Shown: positions 6,337 to 13,560 of the stretch, in pieces
Layout of the letters: each line of letters begins with the position of its first letter
Position numbering within the stretch: position 1 is the stretch's first letter
Origin: Bacteroidota bacterium
GTDB lineage: Bacteria; Bacteroidota; Bacteroidia; Bacteroidales; SKPS01
Assembly (NCBI GenBank): GCA_022709695.1
Contig: JAKLII010000008.1
Span: 1 to 64,000, forward strand
Reading direction: 5' to 3'
DNA: 64,000 bases
Position numbers and translations under genes: made by a program
The notes under the pieces: generated by a model
What the model saw: the letters and a program-made list of their open reading frames with translations, nothing else
Told to the model about the DNA's origin: nothing
Database searches by the model: none

Positions 6337-7227
6337 GTGCTGAATCATTCATATCGTCTAATGGGACTGCTGGCAACAGCAATCTGTGTAATGTTGCTGT
6401 TAATCGCCGCCGGATGTAAAAAAGAGACAACAGGTACTCCGCCTTTACTGGAGTTGGTACAGGGGGCTACCGTGATCTCAGGGGATACTTCCGCCGGTCA
6501 GGGCGATTCACTATGTTTCCGGGTACGTGTTGTATCGGGGAGCGATCCTGTGGTGCTGTACAAGATTTTTATCAATGGTGAATCCTACAAGGACAGTACG
6601 ATGAGCAGCCCGGGGTTTGAGCTGACCGAGCATCTGCTGAAAGGGGCAGATACCCTTGAAGAGATCCGGTTCATGGTACGGGACCGTTATAGCCGTGAAG
6701 CGTCTGTTATAGTGAAAGTTACCCTCGAAGGGGAGGTCACCTGGGGCCCAGTGGTGCATTATTCCGGCATTATGCTCGGGGCTCAGAACCAGGCTGCACA
6801 GGGGGGATTCTACAGCCTTCAGGGAAATCAGGTGTTCACCCTGGCACAGGCATTCGGACAGCAGCAACTCATTGACCTGCTGTACTATTATGAGGCCGGA
6901 GATGAAAACACCATTGCCTCGCCGGGAGCCAACATTTCTTCATCCATCTTTACCGGACCCAATGGACTCGATAACTGGACCCTGAAGCGTACCACCCGTT
7001 TCAGAACAATCAGCCTTTCTGCTGGCGATTTTTCCGGATGCACCAATGACAGCCTGCTGATTAATTCCTACGGCACCTCCGAGGGGAACAGAAAGGCGAA
7101 GAACCTGACTGCAGGGAACTACTACAGCTTTCTCACACAGGACCAGCGCTATGGAATCTTCAGGGTAGTTTCCGTCACGGGGACCGATGCCGGCACAATC
7201 GTTATTGACCTGGTAACACAGCAATGA
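6337..7227 (+). CDS. Predicted outer-membrane lipoprotein paired with a TonB-dependent receptor
   Basis: 296 residues from a GTG at 6337; an ATG at 6361 would shorten it by eight. The signal MGLLATAICVMLLLIAAGC ends in a lipobox with Cys 27 (GTG numbering) followed by KKE, a Bacteroidota surface-lipoprotein pattern. The GTG start is favoured slightly because it adds a basic residue before the hydrophobic core. The rest is beta-rich, with Ig-like character near 35-130 and a C-terminal domain near 140-290. No named family is recognised. It lies 8 bases upstream of the TonB-dependent receptor, the usual arrangement for a lipoprotein that helps the receptor capture its substrate. Confidence 0.75.
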   Translation: MLNHSYRLMGLLATAICVMLLLIAAGCKKETTGTPPLLELVQGATVISGDTSAGQGDSLCFRVRVVSGSDPVVLYKIFINGESYKDSTMSSPGFELTEHLLKGADTLEEIRFMVRDRYSREASVIVKVTLEGEVTWGPVVHYSGIMLGAQNQAAQGGFYSLQGNQVFTLAQAFGQQQLIDLLYYYEAGDENTIASPGANISSSIFTGPNGLDNWTLKRTTRFRTISLSAGDFSGCTNDSLLINSYGTSEGNRKAKNLTAGNYYSFLTQDQRYGIFRVVSVTGTDAGTIVIDLVTQQ

Positions 7228-7235
7228 ACTGAAGG

Positions 7236-9305
7236 ATGAAACTAAGCAGATATCTGTTGATCATGTCCGGGATTCTGATGCTGCCTGCCACGGGAACGGC
7301 GCAGGAGCGGGTGGATTCACTGGCCCGTGTGGTGGTAACGGCCACCCTGCATCCGGCTTCCGTCGACAATGTGCCTGCCAGGGTTACCGTAACCGACAGT
7401 ATGACCCTGGCCACTGCCGCGATCACCAATACCGACGAGGTGCTGGTTACCGTGCCCGGTGTGCTGGTCAACCGGTCGTGGGGGATTTTCAGCAAGAACA
7501 GTGCGGTGACCATGCGGGGCCTTAACGGATCGGCGCGGGTGCTTACGCTCCTTGATGGCGTTCCGCTGAACCTGTCAGGGGGAGGTGGCATCAACTGGCA
7601 CCTGCTCGGGCCTGAGCAGATTTCCCGTATTGAAGTACTAAACGGGCCTGCCTCTGCATTGTATGGGCAAAACGCCATGGGAGGTGTGATCCAGTTGTTC
7701 ACCAGGCAGAAACCGGAGAATGCCTCTCTGCGGATTGGTGGTGAATACGGCAGCTATGGAACAGCGGGTATAGGTGCCTCCTGGCTGCAGCCAATGGAAA
7801 GACGTAACGGATGGATAGCTGTAGGTGGATTTTCCAGGGCAGGGGATGGGTATATCCTTACACCTGAAGATCTGCGCACCCCTTATGATACCCTAGCCTG
7901 GCTAAGAGAGGCATCCGGACGTGTTTCCGGAGGGCTGGATATTGCCCCGGGTCATCATGCTGATTTTTCATGTATCATCCAGGGAGACCGAAGAGGCTCA
8001 GGCACAAGGGTGTATGAAGAAAACGGAGCTTTCGTTCAAACAGGAACAGGGCTATTTTCTGCACGGTTTAAAGGAACGTTCACTCCTTCCGCTGCCTACA
8101 GCGTTGTGTTCTATAGTCTGATGGAGAGCACCTTTACCGTTGATGAGAAGGTCAACAACCAGGATGCCTACAAGCTGGCAGATATTTTTACCTACCGGCG
8201 TGACGCCGGAATGCAGATGCACATTACCCGCCCCTTTCATGCACATCTTCTGACAGCTGGAGCCGACTTCCGTTCCGGAATCCTTGAAGGGAGCACCCAA
8301 TACAGATCCGCTACAGACAGTCTGGGATCGGGGGGTCATATTGCCGTGGCAAGTATATTCCTCCAGGATGAATGTGAGCTGATTCCGGAGAAACTGATGG
8401 TACAGGCGGGGTTGCGTTATGATGCAGCGCTGTTTAACGAAGGGTTTCTGGCAGTTGAGAACCCCACCGGTGAAACCGGTTTTGCTGAGGATACCCTTCA
8501 GCAGTTTCCATCAGGTCAGTGGGGTGCTTTATCACCCAAACTGGGGCTGCGGTATCGGTTTTCGCCGAAGCACAGCCTGTATCTCTCTGCCGGACAGGGT
8601 TTTTCGGCTCCGAAGCTGAATGACCTGACCTCTTCGGGAAAGATCCGGCGGGGATTCAAACTTGCCAATCCCGCCCTTGAACCCGAATGGATATGGACGG
8701 TTGAAACAGGGGGTAATCTCTCACCTGCTGTCGGATTGCATCTGAACCCCACCGTTTTTTACTCTTTTGCCAGATCATTGCAATACCAGGTTTCAACCGG
8801 CGACTCGATGGAGGTTACCGGGGAGATGAAGCCTGTATTGCAGGTGCGAAATGTCGCAGGGATGAAAGTGGCCGGAGCCGAGATGCGCATCGAATGGTTT
8901 CTGCGAAAGGCATGGTACCTTTACGGAGCTTACAGCTTCAGCCAGTCCCTGCTGATGACGGCTGATGCGGAAGATTCCCTTGTAAGAAAACTCGACGGAA
9001 AATTCATCAGTGAAGTTCCGGCACACCTCGCCTCTGCCGGTCTGATGTTCAGAATGCCGGCATGGTTTGCCCGTATCGACTGGAGTTACACCGGCGAGCT
9101 TTGGTACGACGACGAAAACCTCATTCTTACCGAAGCTTTTCACCAGTTCAACCTGAAAGCAGGGTGTCTCCTGCATAAAAACTGGTTTGTAAGCCTCACT
9201 GTACAGGATTTGTTCGATCATCCGCATATCGATAAAAAAGGACTCCTCTCACCCGGAAGGTATATCACCGCAGGGATCCGGTACCAGACAGACTGGGAGC
9301 GCTGA
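7236..9305 (+). CDS. TonB-dependent outer-membrane receptor
   Basis: 689 residues with signal peptide MKLSRYLLIMSGILMLPATG ending near TAQ at 23. A plug domain follows (about 30-150): ARVVVTATLHP is TonB-box-like, then VPGVLVNRSW, TMRGLNGSARVLTLLDGVPL and IEVLNGPASALYGQNAMGGV are classical plug motifs. The remainder is the 22-stranded barrel, ending LSPGRYITAGIRYQTDW with an aromatic near the C-terminus. It imports an unknown substrate across the outer membrane using ExbB/D-TonB energy. It lacks the SusC-type carboxypeptidase-like N-terminal extension, so it is closer to metal, vitamin or siderophore receptors than to glycan SusC proteins. Its position just before moeA makes molybdate or a related compound a candidate, by inference only. 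Confidence 0.93.
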   Translation: MKLSRYLLIMSGILMLPATGTAQERVDSLARVVVTATLHPASVDNVPARVTVTDSMTLATAAITNTDEVLVTVPGVLVNRSWGIFSKNSAVTMRGLNGSARVLTLLDGVPLNLSGGGGINWHLLGPEQISRIEVLNGPASALYGQNAMGGVIQLFTRQKPENASLRIGGEYGSYGTAGIGASWLQPMERRNGWIAVGGFSRAGDGYILTPEDLRTPYDTLAWLREASGRVSGGLDIAPGHHADFSCIIQGDRRGSGTRVYEENGAFVQTGTGLFSARFKGTFTPSAAYSVVFYSLMESTFTVDEKVNNQDAYKLADIFTYRRDAGMQMHITRPFHAHLLTAGADFRSGILEGSTQYRSATDSLGSGGHIAVASIFLQDECELIPEKLMVQAGLRYDAALFNEGFLAVENPTGETGFAEDTLQQFPSGQWGALSPKLGLRYRFSPKHSLYLSAGQGFSAPKLNDLTSSGKIRRGFKLANPALEPEWIWTVETGGNLSPAVGLHLNPTVFYSFARSLQYQVSTGDSMEVTGEMKPVLQVRNVAGMKVAGAEMRIEWFLRKAWYLYGAYSFSQSLLMTADAEDSLVRKLDGKFISEVPAHLASAGLMFRMPAWFARIDWSYTGELWYDDENLILTEAFHQFNLKAGCLLHKNWFVSLTVQDLFDHPHIDKKGLLSPGRYITAGIRYQTDWER

Positions 9306-9320
9306 TTGGCACTTTGTTGT

Positions 9321-9328
9321 TACCTTTG
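9321..9328 (+). promoter_or_regulatory. Possible internal -7 promoter element before moeA
   Basis: TACCTTTG, an exact TAnnTTTG match 25 bases before the moeA ATG at 9354, lies just after the receptor stop. No -33 element is at the right distance (the nearest TTG is only 12 bases upstream). Confidence 0.45.
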
Positions 9329-9353
9329 TCAAAATTTACGGAAGATTTCCATT

Positions 9354-10529
9354 ATGATACCATTTGAGGAGGCGCTAAGGATCATAGCGTCACAGCCGTT
9401 ATCAGGCGGAACAGAGGAGATCTCTTTCTCAGAGAGCCTGGGAAAGGTGTTGGCAGAAGGGGTATTTTCGGATATGGATATGCCTCCGTTTGATAAATCG
9501 GCTATGGACGGATATGCCTGCCGCAGCAAGGATGCGCACCAGCCCATGGTGGTGATTGAAGAGATTCCCGCCGGTAAGATGCCGCAGTTGAGCCTTGCTC
9601 CCGGCACCTGCAGCCGGATCTTTACGGGAGCTCCCCTGCCTGTAGGGGCTGATTGTGTGCTGATGGACGAAGAGGTGAAACTGGACGAGGAGGGCAGGGT
9701 GGTATTTCTGAAGAAGGAGACCAAACCCAATATCTGTTACAGGGGCGAAGACGTAAAAGCGGGTACCCTGCTGATAGCACCCGGCACCCTGATCCGGCCC
9801 GAACACATCGCTATTATGGCCTCTGCGGGTGCAGTCCGGGTAAAAACAGCCCTTCTGCCTCTGATCGGTGTGTTCTCAACCGGAAATGAACTTACCGAGC
9901 CGTCCGTCAAACCAGAGGGATCCCAGATACGCAACAGCAACGGATTTCAGGTGGTTGCCCAGCTGCAGCAGGCAGGATTCCCAGCAGAGTATCTGGGGAT
10001 TATCCCCGACCGGGCTGAAGATACAGAGTATGCAGTACGTGGTGCTTTGGTGTATAAGGATATAGTGGTGTTGACGGGAGGTGTTTCGATGGGCGATTAC
10101 GATTTTGTGCCCGAAGTGATGGAGCGCTGTGGCGTAGAGATCCTCTTTCACCATCTGGCTGTTCAACCCGGGAAGCCCAGTCTTTTTGGAAAAACCCGCA
10201 ACAACCGGTATGTGTTCGGACTTCCGGGCAACCCGGTTTCCTCCTTCATCCAGACGGAACTTCTGGTGAAGTTGCTCTGCTACAGGATTCAGGGACATAC
10301 CCCTGATATTCCCCGGATTATGCTGCCCATGGGGGTTACCTACGGCAGGAAGCGTGCAACCCGAAAGTCTTTTATACCGGTAAGGATCGCGGATTCGAAA
10401 GTCTTTCCGGTGGAATACCACGGATCCGCTCATATCCAGGCACTCAACGGAGTGCATGGAATCATAGCCATGGATCCCGGACAGGAATTTATAGCGGAAG
10501 GGGAGGCAGTGCATGTACGACTCTTTTAA
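9354..10529 (+). CDS. moeA: Molybdopterin molybdenumtransferase MoeA
   Basis: 391 residues, close to the usual 400. MoeA inserts molybdenum into adenylylated molybdopterin, hydrolysing the AMP. Signature segments are MPPFDKSAMDGYA near 44-56 (catalytic Asp and Asn-type residues around DKSAMDGYA), IFTGAPLPVGADCVLMDEE near 85-103, STGNEL near 178, VVLTGGVSMGDYDFV near 235-250 and the closing FGLPGNPVSSF near 288-298. The ATG at 9354 is chosen; the frame is open upstream only to a TTG at 9306 that adds 16 residues without homology. It overlaps moaA by 17 bases, forming the head of a cofactor operon. Confidence 0.96.
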   Translation: MIPFEEALRIIASQPLSGGTEEISFSESLGKVLAEGVFSDMDMPPFDKSAMDGYACRSKDAHQPMVVIEEIPAGKMPQLSLAPGTCSRIFTGAPLPVGADCVLMDEEVKLDEEGRVVFLKKETKPNICYRGEDVKAGTLLIAPGTLIRPEHIAIMASAGAVRVKTALLPLIGVFSTGNELTEPSVKPEGSQIRNSNGFQVVAQLQQAGFPAEYLGIIPDRAEDTEYAVRGALVYKDIVVLTGGVSMGDYDFVPEVMERCGVEILFHHLAVQPGKPSLFGKTRNNRYVFGLPGNPVSSFIQTELLVKLLCYRIQGHTPDIPRIMLPMGVTYGRKRATRKSFIPVRIADSKVFPVEYHGSAHIQALNGVHGIIAMDPGQEFIAEGEAVHVRLF

Positions 10530-11313
10530 CCGCCCCATCACCTACCTCAGGGTGTCGGTAACCGACCGGTGCAACCTTCGCTGCAGCTATTGCATGCCCG
10601 CCGGAGGTGTGGATCTGATGTCGCATCAGGATATCTTATCATTCGAGGAGATCGCAGCGGTGGTGAAACACGGTGCAAAACAGGGGATCACCAAAGTAAG
10701 GATCACAGGGGGAGAACCGCTTGTCCGCAGGAATATTTCAGCACTTGTGGCGATGCTCGCTTCTGTGCCGGGCATCACTGACCTGGCCATGACCACCAAC
10801 GGAACCCTCCTTGAGGGGATGGCCCGGGAACTGAAGGATGCAGGACTAAACCGCATTAATATCAGCCTCGACACCATGGATCCGGAACGATATGCTGAAA
10901 TCACCCGTGGCGGTGATTTGCAGCCTGTACTCAGAGGGATCAGGGAAGCCGTAAAGGTGGGGTTGCTTCCTGTAAAACTCAATTGTGTGATCAGGGAACA
11001 TTCCGGAGAGCCTGATGCCCGCTCTGTGGCCGAATGGGGCCGCGAGGTTGGTGCAGAGGTGCGTTATATCCATATGATGACACTCCATCAGGGGAGCTTT
11101 TCACAGGTAGAGGGTGGTGATGGCGGCAACTGCGCATCCTGCAACCGGTTGCGGCTTACCGCCAACGGGCTGCTGAAGCCTTGTTTGTTTCACAACAGCG
11201 GGTTCAGCATCCGTGAGCTGGGCATTGGGCAGGCTTATGCGGAGGCACTGAAGCACAAACCGGTCTGCGGAAGCTTTAACAATACGGGAACATTTTACAA
11301 TATCGGAGGATGA
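10513..11313 (+). CDS. moaA: GTP 3',8-cyclase MoaA (short form)
   Basis: Radical SAM enzyme that converts GTP to 3',8-cyclo-GTP, the first step of molybdopterin synthesis. The SAM cluster is C20-C24-C27 in VTDRCNLRCSYC, followed by RITGGEPLVRRN near 73-84. The substrate-side second cluster is C207, C210 and C224, and the essential C-terminal GG ends the protein. At 266 residues it is about 60 shorter than typical MoaA (about 325). The missing part lies between the region near 187 (EVRYIHMMTLHQ) and C207, where family members carry the longer segment after the FMPLG-like motif. All catalytic cysteines are present, so it may work, but this compaction is unusual. It overlaps moeA by 17 bases; moaC follows after 3 bases. 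Confidence 0.93.
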   Translation: MYDSFNRPITYLRVSVTDRCNLRCSYCMPAGGVDLMSHQDILSFEEIAAVVKHGAKQGITKVRITGGEPLVRRNISALVAMLASVPGITDLAMTTNGTLLEGMARELKDAGLNRINISLDTMDPERYAEITRGGDLQPVLRGIREAVKVGLLPVKLNCVIREHSGEPDARSVAEWGREVGAEVRYIHMMTLHQGSFSQVEGGDGGNCASCNRLRLTANGLLKPCLFHNSGFSIRELGIGQAYAEALKHKPVCGSFNNTGTFYNIGG

Positions 11314-11316
11314 ACC

Positions 11317-11784
11317 ATGAAAAAAACACTGAGTCATACTGATGCTGAAGGCCGGGCGCGCATGGTGGATGTGGGGGACAAACCTGAATCGGACCGGATG
11401 GCCTTAGCCGAAGGATTTATCCGGCTTAACAGGGATACCATGGCTCTTGTGCGCGACAATGCCCTGAAAAAGGGGGATGTGCTTACCCTGGCAGAGGTGG
11501 CCGGTACCATGGCCGCCAAGCAGACCCCGGCACTGATACCCCTGTGCCATCCCCTGCTGCTGAACAAGGTGCAGATGGTCTCACACATTGAGAATGATGG
11601 CATAAGGGTGGAGGCCACGGTGATCTGTTCCGGAAAAACCGGTGTGGAGATGGAAGCCCTGACCGCCGTGAGTGTGGCCCTCCTCACGATCTACGACATG
11701 TGCAAGGCAGTCGACAAAGCGATGGTGATTTCGGATATCAGGCTTCTGCAGAAAACAAAACAGGAAAGGAGCGGAGTACAATGA
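11317..11784 (+). CDS. moaC: Cyclic pyranopterin monophosphate synthase MoaC
   Basis: 155 residues, the standard length. MoaC converts 3',8-cyclo-GTP made by MoaA into cyclic pyranopterin monophosphate. Family segments are [18 protein letters not shown] at 16-33, [20 protein letters not shown] at 66-85 with the active-site [24 protein letters not shown] near 110-129 and CKAVDKAM near 130. The conserved K in DVGDK and in CKAVDK are both present. It starts 3 bases after moaA and its stop overlaps the next ATG (ATGA), consistent with a translationally coupled operon. Confidence 0.97.
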   Translation: MKKTLSHTDAEGRARMVDVGDKPESDRMALAEGFIRLNRDTMALVRDNALKKGDVLTLAEVAGTMAAKQTPALIPLCHPLLLNKVQMVSHIENDGIRVEATVICSGKTGVEMEALTAVSVALLTIYDMCKAVDKAMVISDIRLLQKTKQERSGVQ

Positions 11785-12701
11785 AAGTGCTTTCGGTGAA
11801 TATTTCAGAGGCAAAAGGAACCGTAAAAACTCCTGTAGATTCGATTTTACTGAATGCCACAGGGGTGGAGGGGGATGCCCATGCCGGAAACTGGCACAGG
11901 CAGGTATCGATGCTGGGAAAAGAGAGCTTTGATAAATTCGGGGCTATGGCCGGTCGTTCGCTGGCATGGGGTGAATTTGGAGAGAACATTACCACCGAAG
12001 GGCTGCTGCTCTGCGAATGCAAGCCTTTTGACCGGTTTGAGATCGGAGAAACCATTCTGGAGGTGACCCAGATCGGGAAAAAGTGTCATGGAGAAGGGTG
12101 TGCCATTTTTCAGGAAGTGGGAAACTGCGTGATGCCCAAAGAGGGGATCTTCTGTCGCGTGATCCGTGGAGGGGAAGTCCGTCCGGGGGATAGGTTTTTT
12201 TACCACCCCAAAGTGATGAAGGTACTGGTAATTACGTTGAGCGACCGGGCATACGAAGGGGTATATGCCGATCGGAGTGGCCCCCGTATTGCGGAGAGGA
12301 CCGAAACCTGTTTTGGCAGGAAGGGATGGCCTACCGACGTGACACTGCAGTGTATTCCGGATGATGCAGGTCGTTTGGATGCCCTGCTGGCAGAAGCTTC
12401 TGACCGTTATGATCTGATTTTCACCACCGGAGGTACTGGTCTGGGGCCCCGTGATATCACCGTGAATACCCTGAAAAAGCACCTCAGGATGGAAATCCCG
12501 GGTGTGATGGATTATATCCGCATGACTGCAGGAGCCACCAACCCCAATGCGCTCATCAGCCGCAGCGTGGCAGGCCTCATCGGCAATACACCCCTGTTTG
12601 CCCTGCCGGGTAGCGTAAAGGCAGTGAATGAGTACATGGATACCATCGAAAAGGTACTGGAGCACCTGATATTTACCATTCAGGGCATCGACACACACTG
12701 A
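11781..12701 (+). CDS. MOSC-MogA fusion protein (molybdopterin adenylyltransferase with MOSC domain)
   Basis: 306 residues with two domains. Residues about 1-140 are a MOSC domain ([30 protein letters not shown], and a cysteine pair C102/C107 in KKCHGEGC). Residues about 146-306 are MogA/MoaB-like: [38 protein letters not shown] and a [12 protein letters not shown] near the end. MogA adenylylates molybdopterin for MoeA. MOSC domains are thought to carry sulfur or to bind the cofactor (as in the C-terminal part of MOCOS). The start at 11781 overlaps the moaC stop by 4 bases; the frame is open further upstream inside moaC, but that part has no MOSC homology. The fusion would place adenylylation and sulfur handling on one protein. 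Confidence 0.9.
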   Translation: MKVLSVNISEAKGTVKTPVDSILLNATGVEGDAHAGNWHRQVSMLGKESFDKFGAMAGRSLAWGEFGENITTEGLLLCECKPFDRFEIGETILEVTQIGKKCHGEGCAIFQEVGNCVMPKEGIFCRVIRGGEVRPGDRFFYHPKVMKVLVITLSDRAYEGVYADRSGPRIAERTETCFGRKGWPTDVTLQCIPDDAGRLDALLAEASDRYDLIFTTGGTGLGPRDITVNTLKKHLRMEIPGVMDYIRMTAGATNPNALISRSVAGLIGNTPLFALPGSVKAVNEYMDTIEKVLEHLIFTIQGIDTH

Positions 12702-12758
12702 CCTTTTTTATTTAGGTGTAAATGATGTAATTTAGCACCCTTAATCAAACGCTATCCG

Positions 12759-13535
12759 ATGAGGAAATTTGTTAAGGGTTCGCCTGTCTGGATACTTCTG
12801 CTGGCAGTGGTACTGCTGGGTTCCTGTGTGCCGCAGAAACGTCTCCGGTACCTGCAGCATGGCTCGGGTAACATCTACAACGATTCGGTGCAGTCGAAAG
12901 TGCCGGTGTATACCATTGCCCCGTATGATCTGCTCCATATCCAGATTGTGAGTGTCGGGGTCGAGACGTCAAAGGTTCCGGGCTACGATGCCGGTACCAA
13001 TGTAGGTACCGAAGCCTCGGTATACCTGCAGGGATATCCGGTGGAGGAAAACGGGAACCTTACCCTTCCTGCACTCGGTGTTTTTCAGGTGAATGGTATG
13101 ACCACGGAAGAACTGCAGAAAGAGCTCACCCGTGTTGCTCGGCAGAAGGTTAGCCTTGATGCTGAGGTGTTTGTAAGGCTGCTTAATTTCAGGATTACGA
13201 TCCTGGGTGAAGTAAAAAACCCCGGATTGCTCGAGATTTATGATCAGAAAATCTCCATCCTCGATGCGCTGGCACTGGCTGGTGACCTGAGTCCCTATGG
13301 AGACAGGGAAAAGGTAATGCTGGTGCGTAACTGCAATGGCGTGAAAGAGATACACTACATCGACCTGACGCAGAAAGACCTCCTGAGCTCCCCCTATTAC
13401 TATCTGAAAAGCCATGACCTGATTTATGTGGAACCGCTGGATGCCAAAAGCTATGGGTTCGGCCAGGTGAACTGGGGTATGATCTTCTCAGCCATGTCAA
13501 CGGTTATTGCCATTCTGGCCATTGTGATCAAGTAA
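12759..13535 (+). CDS. wza: Polysaccharide export outer-membrane lipoprotein (Wza family)
   Basis: 258 residues. The signal peptide ends in LLGSC (lipid Cys near 22). A poly_export domain (about 48-125, PVYTIAPYDLLHIQIVSVG...GNLTLPALGVFQVNGMTTEE) is followed by a SLBB-type soluble domain (about 140-200, ITILGEVKNPGLLEIYDQKI...LDALALAGDLSPYGDREKVM). It ends in a single hydrophobic helix (about 232-257) in place of the amphipathic helix of E. coli Wza; this C-terminal anchor is common in Bacteroidota homologues. It forms the outer-membrane or periplasm-spanning channel for capsule or exopolysaccharide export and is paired with the Wzc-like kinase 25 bases downstream. Confidence 0.93.
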   Translation: MRKFVKGSPVWILLLAVVLLGSCVPQKRLRYLQHGSGNIYNDSVQSKVPVYTIAPYDLLHIQIVSVGVETSKVPGYDAGTNVGTEASVYLQGYPVEENGNLTLPALGVFQVNGMTTEELQKELTRVARQKVSLDAEVFVRLLNFRITILGEVKNPGLLEIYDQKISILDALALAGDLSPYGDREKVMLVRNCNGVKEIHYIDLTQKDLLSSPYYYLKSHDLIYVEPLDAKSYGFGQVNWGMIFSAMSTVIAILAIVIK

Positions 13536-13560
13536 TTGCATTCGCACAAATTCAGCAACT

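Noticed and set aside
9306-9353. TTG start for MoeA
   Set aside because: It adds 16 residues that are not part of the family and would lie across the -7 element at 9321-9328; ATG at 9354 starts the conserved sequence.
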